This document shows positions 1 through 5,782 of a DNA stretch of 13,566 bases, piece by piece. The stretch covers positions 1 through 13,566 of the forward strand of contig CAKQMH010000015.1 of NCBI GenBank assembly GCA_934254915.1, written 5' to 3'. How positions within the stretch are numbered: the stretch's first letter is position 1; each line of letters starts with the position of its first letter. The stretch is from an uncultured Alphaproteobacteria bacterium (lineage in GTDB: Bacteria; Pseudomonadota; Alphaproteobacteria; RF32; CAG-239). The notes beneath the pieces were generated by a model that was given only the letters and a program-made list of their open reading frames with translations, made no database searches and was not told the origin of the DNA. A program made the position numbers and the translations under genes.

Positions 1-52
1 GAATTACACCCTGATGACCCCATTAAAATGACGGGTCATCAGGGTGTAATTC
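1..52. repeat. Perfect 20-bp inverted repeat, 12-nt loop, at window edge
   Basis: Bases 1-20 are the exact reverse complement of 33-52, with loop 21-32. The right arm encodes the C-terminal codons of the small membrane ORF at 23-199, and the loop holds its TAA stop (23-25). The repeat begins at base 1, so it may extend further left and any T-run on the minus strand is invisible. It could be a terminator overlapping the gene end, a REP-like element or an assembly fold-back at a contig end. Confidence 0.85.
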
Positions 53-199
53 CATCGGTTTTTCAAACATAAATGGCACCATAAACAGAGCAATTGTTCC
101 AAAATACCACAACGGATATTTTATCACAAGGTAAGCAATGCCGGCGAGACAAGCTAAAACAAGCAATGTTGCGCCGAGAACTTTAATGCTTTTTTTCAT
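23..199 (-). CDS. Small hydrophobic membrane protein, 58 aa
   Basis: An ATG at 199-197 opens 58 codons ending in TAA. The product starts MKKSIKVLG, is hydrophobic from about residue 8 to 27 and again from 33 to 46 (one or two membrane segments), and ends in an acidic tail, ELHPDDPSF. I recognise no family. A promoter-like site at 331-358 on the same strand supports expression and would give a leader of about 125 nt. The Shine-Dalgarno is weak (only TAAAG close to the ATG). The last codons lie inside a perfect inverted repeat; if that repeat is an assembly fold-back, the true C-terminus could differ. It sits just downstream of engB. Coding status is likely but unproven. Confidence 0.55.
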   Translation of the reverse strand: MKKSIKVLGATLLVLACLAGIAYLVIKYPLWYFGTIALFMVPFMFEKPMELHPDDPSF

Positions 200-330
200 A
201 ACTTTAATTTTTTTACAGTTAACAACACATAGATCTTAAACACCAACCGGCCTGATGAGGCGGGTATAATTAAAGTGGGTAGTCATGTTTCATAGGCAAA
301 TAATTTTTTAATAGTTAATTAGTACCTATG

Positions 331-358
331 ATTTTAGACAAAATAAATTTAAATGCAA
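331..358 (-). promoter_or_regulatory. Promoter for the small membrane ORF
   Basis: On the minus strand a -35 TTGCAT (353-358) and -10 TAAAAT (331-336) are separated by 16 nt. The site lies between the engB stop and the small membrane ORF. It belongs to a roughly 30-nt block that recurs at 12311-12347. Confidence 0.5.
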
Positions 359-363
359 GCTTT

Positions 364-1005
364 TTAGATAAGGGAGGCTATTTCTGCCCGCAATTCGTCG
401 ATTCCTCTGTTTTTTTCGGAGCTGGTAACCAAAACTTTGACATATGCCGCCGCGTGTTTCGCTGTTTCTGCTTCGGTCGCCTGTCTTGTCTTTTCCAGTT
501 CGGTGGCCGAAATTTTATCGGCTTTGGTCAGCACCAGTTGATAAGTCACCGCCGCTTTGTCCAGCATTTTCATAATATCCAGATCAACTTTTTTAATGCC
601 GTGGCGGGCATCAATCAGCAAAAAAACACGTTTAAGTGAAGCGCGTCCCTGTAAATAGGCTGAAATAACCTTTTGCCATTGTTTGACGGTGGCTTCGGGT
701 GCCTGTGCAAAACCATAGCCCGGCAGGTCGACTAAAAAAAGTCTATCATCCAGATTAAAAAAATTCAGCTGTTGTGTGCGCCCCGGTGTGTTTGAAGTTT
801 TGGCTAACCCCTTTTGTCCGGTAACCGCATTAATCAAGCTGGATTTGCCGACATTAGAGCGGCCGGCAAAAGCTATTTCTGCCCGGTCATCGCCCGGTAA
901 TTGCTCCAGCCGAGCCACGCCCAAAACAAAATTAGCGCCGCGTTTGAATAATTCTGCTGCTTGTTTAATTTGTTCAGGCGTGAACTCATCAGGCTGAAAG
1001 CTCAT
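364..1005 (-). CDS. engB: Ribosome biogenesis GTP-binding protein EngB/YsxC
   Basis: 213 aa GTPase of the EngB (YihA/YsxC) family, which in bacteria is needed for late assembly of the large ribosomal subunit in the cytoplasm. All G motifs are visible: G1 GRSNVGKS (48-55), G2 TPGRTQ (73-78), G3 DLPG (93-96), G4 TKAD (160-163) and G5 near TSS (194-196). Length is normal for the family. The ATG overlaps the yidC stop by one base (TAATG), and its Shine-Dalgarno GGAG lies inside the end of yidC, which points to translational coupling. It is the last gene of the rpmH operon here; the argB often found next in alphaproteobacteria is not present. No terminator follows. Confidence 0.96.
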   Translation of the reverse strand: MSFQPDEFTPEQIKQAAELFKRGANFVLGVARLEQLPGDDRAEIAFAGRSNVGKSSLINAVTGQKGLAKTSNTPGRTQQLNFFNLDDRLFLVDLPGYGFAQAPEATVKQWQKVISAYLQGRASLKRVFLLIDARHGIKKVDLDIMKMLDKAAVTYQLVLTKADKISATELEKTRQATEAETAKHAAAYVKVLVTSSEKNRGIDELRAEIASLI

Positions 1006-2678
1006 TATTTTACTCCGACTTTTCTCATGATTACTTTTTGCTGAATAATCGACAGGATGTTGCTTAAGGTCCAGTAGATTACCAAACCGGAAGCAAAATG
1101 TCCGAGCATAAACATAAAGATTAGCGGCATCAGCGCAAACATACGCGCTTGATCTTTATTTGCCGGTTTGGGGTTAAGCTTTTGCTGAATGTACATTGTT
1201 AAGCCCATAACAATCGGCCATACGCCGATGTCAATAAATGACGGCAGCGGAATATGCGACCAAGTGGAAATCGTCAGCGGATCAGGTGCTGACAAGTCCT
1301 TAATCCAGCCGATGAACGGAGCTTGGCGAATTTCAATCGCGATATTCAATACTTTATAAAGTGAAAAGAAAATCGGAATTTGAATCAGCATCGGCAGGCA
1401 GCCGGAAGCCGGGTTAATCTTTTCCTTGCGATACAGGTTCATCATCTCCTGCTGCAATTTAACGCGGTCATCTTTATAGCGTAATTGCAGTTCTTGAATC
1501 TTCGGTTGAACCTTTTTCATCTTCGACATGCTTTCGTATGATTTGTTGGCTACCGGGAACATGGCCGCCCGCAGTAAGGCGGCAAATAATAAGATTGCCC
1601 ACCCCATATTGCCGATAACATTGTATAAAAAGTCCAAAATGTAGAAAAACGGTTTGGTCAGGAAATAGTACCATCCGAAGTCGACCGCTAAATCAAATTT
1701 CGTGATGTTGAGGTTCTTAGTATATTTATCCAGCAGTTTGATTTCTTTAGCGCCGGCAAAAAAGCGGCTGCTGCTGTTGCCGACCACGCCGTTTTCAATG
1801 CTGACCGGCTGTCCGACAAAATCCGTCTGGTAAGTCTGTTCGCCGGTTTTGGCAAACTTGACGGCACTTTGCTGATTGTTATCTAAAATCAGCGCCGCAA
1901 ACCAGTAACGATCAGAAAAACCGGCCCAGCCGCCATTGGTCTTAAAGTCTTTTTTCTGACCGTCTTTAAGGTCTTTGAATTTGATTTCTTTTAAGGTGCC
2001 GTCCATGACGCCGGTCATGCCTTCATGAACCACGCTGGAAGAACTGTTGGCCGTGTCATAATGCCGGTTGATTAAACCGTAAGGATAAAGGGTAACCTCT
2101 TTGCCGCTGTTGTTCTCTACCATTTGATCAATGGTAAACATATAATTGTCATCGAGGCTGATTTTGCGAATGAATTTCAAACCTTGTCCGTTGTTCCACT
2201 CCAAAAGGAGCGGGGTTTGCGGTGTTAAGTCGCCGCCTTTAGCCTGCCACAAAGTATCTTCATTCGGCAGACGCAGGTTTTTATCCAAGCTTATCCAGCC
2301 GAATTCGGCATAGTAAGGCGAGTTTGTGCCGGTTGGTGCCAACAATTCGACATCGCCGCTGTCGGCATCCAAATTTTGTTTGTATTTGGAAAGAGCTAAT
2401 TCGTCAAAACGAGCGCCTTTTAAGCGGATTGAACCTTGAACAGAATCATTAATCACTTTAATACGCCGATCTTTGGCAGTTGCCTCTTCCAGATTTACGG
2501 CTTGGGTATCCGTTTTTTCGGTCGGAGCAACTTTTACCTCTTCGGCCGCTGTTTTTACTTCAATGGTTGCGGCTTCGGGTCTAACCACGTTTTTCTTGGG
2601 GAAAAGCCAGTTAACTGCAAAAATTACGGCGATTGATAAGATAACAGCCGCATAAAGACTTTTCACTTCTTCTTTCAT
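1005..2678 (-). CDS. yidC: Membrane protein insertase YidC
   Basis: Inner-membrane insertase that inserts and folds membrane proteins alone or with SecYEG. The start chosen is the ATG at 2678-2676 (557 aa), because AAGGAG at 2694-2689 lies 10 nt upstream; the longer frame from a TTG at 2687 would leave only 1 nt of spacing. Features in order: a first membrane segment (about residues 8-26), a large periplasmic domain (about 60-330) typical of Gram-negative YidC, then the conserved insertase core (about 340-550). The core has an Arg in the second membrane segment (LLRAAMFP, about R370) and the INPASGCLP motif (421-429). The tail is basic (MRKVGVK). It starts 26 nt after yidD. Confidence 0.97.
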   Translation of the reverse strand: MKEEVKSLYAAVILSIAVIFAVNWLFPKKNVVRPEAATIEVKTAAEEVKVAPTEKTDTQAVNLEEATAKDRRIKVINDSVQGSIRLKGARFDELALSKYKQNLDADSGDVELLAPTGTNSPYYAEFGWISLDKNLRLPNEDTLWQAKGGDLTPQTPLLLEWNNGQGLKFIRKISLDDNYMFTIDQMVENNSGKEVTLYPYGLINRHYDTANSSSSVVHEGMTGVMDGTLKEIKFKDLKDGQKKDFKTNGGWAGFSDRYWFAALILDNNQQSAVKFAKTGEQTYQTDFVGQPVSIENGVVGNSSSRFFAGAKEIKLLDKYTKNLNITKFDLAVDFGWYYFLTKPFFYILDFLYNVIGNMGWAILLFAALLRAAMFPVANKSYESMSKMKKVQPKIQELQLRYKDDRVKLQQEMMNLYRKEKINPASGCLPMLIQIPIFFSLYKVLNIAIEIRQAPFIGWIKDLSAPDPLTISTWSHIPLPSFIDIGVWPIVMGLTMYIQQKLNPKPANKDQARMFALMPLIFMFMLGHFASGLVIYWTLSNILSIIQQKVIMRKVGVK

Positions 2679-2704
2679 CAAAAACAAACTCCTTAAAAAA
2701 CAAT

Positions 2705-2995
2705 CTACTTTTGCTTATATTTATTATAATTTGCCTCCGGTGGCAAGCTTTTATCTCCGTTTATCGGATTCTTTTTCGTAGCCGGCGGCACCGGATCATA
2801 GCCGCACCCGCCCCATGGATGACAGCGCAAAATACGCTTAACCCCTAAGTACGAACCTTTAAATAAACCATGAATTTGTAACGCTTGTATGAAGTATTCC
2901 GAACAGCTTGGGCGATAACGGCACACCGCCGGAAACAAAGGCGAAATGGCTTTCTGATAAAATCTAATTGCCAGAATCATCAGTTTGCGCAACAT
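2705..2995 (-). CDS. yidD: Membrane protein insertion efficiency factor YidD
   Basis: 96 aa YidD family protein, a small membrane-associated partner of YidC that improves membrane-protein insertion. Family signatures are present: CRYRPSCSEY near residues 25-34 and RCHPWGGCGYDPVP near 57-70, with the Cys-rich core intact. An amphipathic N-terminus (MLRKLMILAIRFYQKAISPL) fits membrane association. The last 25 or so residues are hydrophilic and rich in Lys and Asn. Its start lies inside rnpA (32-nt overlap), and it is followed by yidC after 26 nt, so the genes are co-transcribed and probably coupled in translation. Confidence 0.96.
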   Translation of the reverse strand: MLRKLMILAIRFYQKAISPLFPAVCRYRPSCSEYFIQALQIHGLFKGSYLGVKRILRCHPWGGCGYDPVPPATKKNPINGDKSLPPEANYNKYKQK

Positions 2996-3383
2996 AATCT
3001 TCCTTTACCGCCGTTTTATTTTCCGTCATCATCTTGTTTATCCGCTTCAGGGCAAATTCCATATCCTTTTGCAAATTCGCAAAAGCAACATCTTTAGTAT
3101 TGTAACGGCCGATTAGCACATAATCGATTCCGTTCAGAGCCAGATGTGGAAAAATTTGTTGCGCTGCCGCCCGCAGCCGCCGTTTGGTGCGATTGCGGAT
3201 GTGTGCTTTACCAAGCTTTTTAGTCGCGGTAAAACCTAAAAAACAACTGTCCTCGGGGATAACTTTATGTGGCGTGGATAAACTTTGAGCCGCTTGCAGA
3301 ATTAAAGACGGAGTAACCATTTTTAATCCTTTGGCGGCTCTGATAAAATCTTTTCTTTTTTTTAAGATAAGGACTTTTACCAT
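2964..3383 (-). CDS. rnpA: Ribonuclease P protein component
   Basis: 139 aa protein subunit of RNase P, which assists the catalytic RNA in removing 5' leaders from pre-tRNAs. The signature basic motif RNRTKRRLR lies at 63-71, and the N-terminus (LILKKRKDF) matches the usual opening of the family. It is somewhat longer than typical members because of a polar tail (about 118-139), much of it encoded in the stretch that overlaps the start of yidD. The ATG is 9 nt after the rpmH stop and has only a weak Shine-Dalgarno (AAGAT), which suggests coupling to rpmH translation. This is the standard rpmH-rnpA neighbourhood. Confidence 0.95.
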   Translation of the reverse strand: MVKVLILKKRKDFIRAAKGLKMVTPSLILQAAQSLSTPHKVIPEDSCFLGFTATKKLGKAHIRNRTKRRLRAAAQQIFPHLALNGIDYVLIGRYNTKDVAFANLQKDMEFALKRINKMMTENKTAVKEDYVAQTDDSGN

Positions 3384-3392
3384 TTCATTATC

Positions 3393-3527
3393 TTAAGCAG
3401 AAAGTTTTTTGCGGCCTCTTGCACGACGGGCAGCCAAAACTTTACGACCGCCGGCAGTAGCCATACGGGTACGGAAACCGTGACGGCGCGCTCTAACCAA
3501 TTTACTGGGTTGATATGTACGTTTCAT
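3393..3527 (-). CDS. rpmH: 50S ribosomal protein L34
   Basis: 44 aa, MKRTYQPSKLVRARRHGFRT at the start, then a basic tail ending RARGRKKLSA, which matches bacterial L34, a small protein of the large ribosomal subunit. The ATG is preceded by GGAG with about 7 nt of spacing. It is the first gene of the rpmH-rnpA-yidD-yidC-engB operon and lies behind a near-consensus promoter at 3598-3626, with a 5' leader of about 64 nt that contains a short hairpin (3563-3584). Length and composition are normal for the family. Confidence 0.98.
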   Translation of the reverse strand: MKRTYQPSKLVRARRHGFRTRMATAGGRKVLAARRARGRKKLSA

Positions 3528-3562
3528 TTTATTTCTCCGGTTTTATTTAGTTAATTATTTGA

Positions 3563-3584
3563 AATCTGACCCCATTGTCAGATT
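3563..3584 (-). repeat. Hairpin in rpmH leader
   Basis: AATCTGAC (3563-3570) and GTCAGATT (3577-3584) are perfect complements with a 6-nt loop. On the minus-strand transcript the hairpin starts within about 10 nt of the predicted 5' end. It is not followed by a T-run on either strand, so it is not a normal terminator. The minus strand reads AATGGGGTCAGATTTC, sharing AATGGGGTCA with the repeat at 1-52. Confidence 0.7.
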
Positions 3585-3597
3585 CTCGGACAGTTGA

Positions 3598-3626
3598 CTT
3601 ATAAATGCAAAAGCTTTGTCTGTCAA
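3598..3626 (-). promoter_or_regulatory. Promoter of the rpmH operon
   Basis: On the minus strand, -35 TTGACA (3621-3626), a 17-nt spacer and -10 TATAAG (3598-3603). This is the strongest promoter match in the window. The predicted transcription start is near 3591, giving a leader of about 64 nt before rpmH. High expression of a ribosomal-protein operon is expected. Confidence 0.8.
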
Positions 3627-3652
3627 CTTAAATTTTGTGCGAAAATAAACAG

Positions 3653-4381
3653 TTATTCCCAAAGCCGGCCTTCGCGCAAAATCGCATTGGCGGCCACGCT
3701 GTATTCCCCGCCGTCTTGGTGGACGATTAGTCCCGGATGGATTGTCAACGGTGCTTTGCTGTCTTTGCGGGCGCGAATAATAATCCGTTTGGCGTTTTGT
3801 CCTTGTTTGGAGTAAATCGGAAAGACTTCGATTGCTCCCAGTTTTCCGTGGATGGCGCTCAAAATCGGCGCCAGTGCTTCGGCGCGGTTAACCATGTAAA
3901 AATAACCTTGCGGCTTTATCATTTTTATCATCATGGCAATCCAGTCAGCCAGCCCGTGTGCTCCGAAATTATGCGCCGTGGCTTTGCCGGTTTTCGGTGA
4001 CGGCATATCGTGTTCGGCATAGGGAGGGTTGGAAACTACATGGTCAAAGCTGCAAAACGGCATAGTCGTTTTAAATATGTTTTCATTAAAAAACTTTACC
4101 GCCGTAAACCCGTTGGCTTGCGCACTCATATTTGCCAACGCGGCAAGTTCCGTCTGTAATTCGACCCCGCATATTTTTATATCGCTGTTTTTGAATTGTT
4201 CGGCAATGCATAGGGCAACAGCTCCCGTTCCCGAACCAATGTCCAAAATATTGTCGCTGTTTTTGATTTTTGCCACCGTTGCTGCTAACAGTACCGCGTC
4301 GGTTGAGGCGCGATAGCCTTCCCGCGGTTGAAAAATTTTTACTCTCTTGTCTAATAAATAATCTTCGCTATAATCAGCCAT
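3653..4381 (-). CDS. N6-adenine methyltransferase, TrmN6-like
   Basis: 242 aa class I SAM-dependent methyltransferase. Motif I is DIGSGTG (47-53), and the NPPY catalytic motif (118-121) marks an N6-adenine or N-glutamine methylase. The overall layout, with an opening FQPREGYRASTDAVLLAA, fits the COG4123 group, which includes TrmN6, the enzyme that methylates A37 of tRNA-Val in E. coli. The start is an ATG behind AAGGAG. It diverges from mntP and ends 26 nt before the -35 of the rpmH promoter. The tRNA-Val(GAC) in this window does carry A37, but whether it is the substrate is speculation; PrmC-like or other RNA methylase roles remain possible. Confidence 0.8.
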   Translation of the reverse strand: MADYSEDYLLDKRVKIFQPREGYRASTDAVLLAATVAKIKNSDNILDIGSGTGAVALCIAEQFKNSDIKICGVELQTELAALANMSAQANGFTAVKFFNENIFKTTMPFCSFDHVVSNPPYAEHDMPSPKTGKATAHNFGAHGLADWIAMMIKMIKPQGYFYMVNRAEALAPILSAIHGKLGAIEVFPIYSKQGQNAKRIIIRARKDSKAPLTIHPGLIVHQDGGEYSVAANAILREGRLWE

Positions 4382-4393
4382 AAATTTTGCTCC

Positions 4394-4462
4394 TTTGCCT
4401 TAACATAGCATATTAAAAAGGTAAAAGGCTATAAAATATTTAGAATGTTTTTGTAAGGCAAA
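4394..4462. repeat. Interrupted inverted repeat between the methylase gene and mntP
   Basis: TTTGCCTT (4394-4401) and AAGGCAAA (4455-4462) are perfect complements flanking the divergent gap. Each arm sits just before a start codon, so both genes carry TAAGGCAAAG close upstream of their ATG. It may be a regulator site or chance. The GCTATAAA at 4428-4435 could be a -10 for mntP, but no good -35 is visible. Confidence 0.35.
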
Positions 4463-4467
4463 GATAA

Positions 4468-5031
4468 ATGAATTTTGTGGACGTTTTCTTGTTGGCGTTA
4501 GCCTTGTCGGTTGATGCTTTTGTTGTTTCTTTTTCTTATGGGCTGATTATTAAAAAACGCAAAGGTGTTTCGGCCTTAAAAATCGCTTCTTCAACCGGCG
4601 CGGGGCAGTTCATTATGCCGGTATTGGGGTGGTACGGCGCGCGCAGTATCTATCATCAGATTGAACAAATCGACCACTGGATTGCATTTTTTGTCTTCTT
4701 TATGTTGGGCTTGAAAGTCATCAGCGATGCTCTGCACGAAAGCGAATGTCAGGAAAAACTATCCAAAACGCTGAGCTTTAAGGTCGTTTTGATGATTGGC
4801 GTCGCAACGTCGATAGATGCTTTTGTCAGTGGGTCAATGCTCTTTTTTATGCAGGAACCGATTTGGATATCAGCCTTTTTAATCGGTCTGGTTACATTTA
4901 TAAACTCTTTAATCGGTTTCAATTTCTGCCGGATGTTCAAAAAAGTCCCGACTTTTTATTTAGAAATTATGTCCGGACTTATTTTGATAATGTTGGGTTG
5001 CAAAGTTTTATGGGAACATACAATGGGCTAA
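4468..5031 (+). CDS. mntP: Manganese efflux pump MntP family
   Basis: 187 aa integral membrane protein with about six hydrophobic segments in two repeated halves. The paired family motifs are LALSVDAFVVS (acidic D16) and VATSIDAFVSG (D117), at the intramembrane positions where MntP carries essential aspartates. Members export Mn2+ across the inner membrane; the substrate here is inferred from the family. The ATG is the first in frame after a short 86-nt gap from the divergent methylase gene. That gap is too short for a Mn-sensing yybP-ykoY riboswitch leader, which often precedes mntP elsewhere. The gene ends one base before the convergent thioesterase gene with no terminator between them. Confidence 0.88.
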   Translation: MNFVDVFLLALALSVDAFVVSFSYGLIIKKRKGVSALKIASSTGAGQFIMPVLGWYGARSIYHQIEQIDHWIAFFVFFMLGLKVISDALHESECQEKLSKTLSFKVVLMIGVATSIDAFVSGSMLFFMQEPIWISAFLIGLVTFINSLIGFNFCRMFKKVPTFYLEIMSGLILIMLGCKVLWEHTMG

Positions 5032-5032
5032 T

Positions 5033-5782
5033 CTAGTCTGTGTTTTCTTTCCATTCGATTCTCGCTCTTGCCAGTTCGCGGTTGTTGCCGTCATAAGTAT
5101 TAATACTGTGCAGAGTGACGTTGCCGCAGCATTCGGTTTTTACTAATATTTTTTCGCCGACCAATCCTTCTTTACGAAAGTTTATTTCGATTCGTTTAGG
5201 CGTGTGGTTAAGGCGAAATTCCGGATCAACCGCTTCACTGGCCCACAGCGCGTAAACCCCGTTGTTTACATGTTTATAGAAGTCAATATCGTCAAAGCGA
5301 ACTCGGAACTTGGTTTCTTCATCAATACGGCAGACTTCACCGATTTTGTCGGTAAATTCCGTCGGCAAAGCACGAGCTTCGACTACTTCGTATTCCGGCA
5401 GATTGTCCCGTAAAGATACCGGCCGTTTGCGAGTGAAATCAATCAAAACCCATTGACTGGAAGCGGCAATGATACGTTGTCCGTCTTCACCATAAACTTC
5501 AAAATCGCGGACGGCGGCAATTTTCTTTTCCAAAGCCGGCCAGGTTACGACTTTGATTTTTTCATGAATCTTGGGCAGGCGCTCAATTGCAATTTCATAG
5601 TTCGAGCCGACCCAGGCTAATCCTTTAGACAAGCAGTATTGCAGTCCCAAGCCGATTTGTTCGGCATTAATGTCGGCCATATCCTGAAAAATATTCATCA
5701 GTGTAATCAAACGCAGGTTGTTGTTGCGGTCGCTTTCATAGCTGCGGATAATATATTCTTTACTGAATTTTTGCAGTTCCAT
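5033..5782 (-). CDS. Acyl-ACP thioesterase (FatA/FatB family)
   Basis: 249 aa double hot-dog thioesterase (PF01643 type), expected to release free fatty acids from acyl-ACP in the cytoplasm. The N-terminal half contains a first hot-dog domain (about 1-130). The second half has the hallmark DIDFYKHVNN at 165-174 and a W..E segment just after. In plant FatA/FatB the same stretch reads D-x-D-x-N-x-H-V-N-N; here the usual Asn is Tyr169, while D165, D167 and H171 remain. The ATG has a Shine-Dalgarno AGGAAGAG and lies 23 nt inside the end of the upstream RNase J-like gene, so the two are coupled. It is the last gene of a three-gene operon. Confidence 0.86.
   Translation of the reverse strand: MELQKFSKEYIIRSYESDRNNNLRLITLMNIFQDMADINAEQIGLGLQYCLSKGLAWVGSNYEIAIERLPKIHEKIKVVTWPALEKKIAAVRDFEVYGEDGQRIIAASSQWVLIDFTRKRPVSLRDNLPEYEVVEARALPTEFTDKIGEVCRIDEETKFRVRFDDIDFYKHVNNGVYALWASEAVDPEFRLNHTPKRIEINFRKEGLVGEKILVKTECCGNVTLHSINTYDGNNRELARARIEWKENTD

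Noticed and set aside
270..293. Eight-codon minus-strand frame (MKHDYPL) upstream of the small membrane ORF, as a possible leader peptide
   Set aside because: No ribosome binding site, no regulatory codon bias and no attenuator-like structure.
3563..3584. Hairpin as terminator of the methylase gene
   Set aside because: No T-run follows on the minus strand, and the strong rpmH promoter lies between it and the methylase gene.
3540..3660. Replication origin near rpmH
   Set aside because: No DnaA boxes of the TTATCCACA type and no dnaA gene are present in the window.
4382..4467. Mn riboswitch (yybP-ykoY) upstream of mntP
   Set aside because: The gap is only 86 nt, is AT-rich and lacks the conserved riboswitch core.
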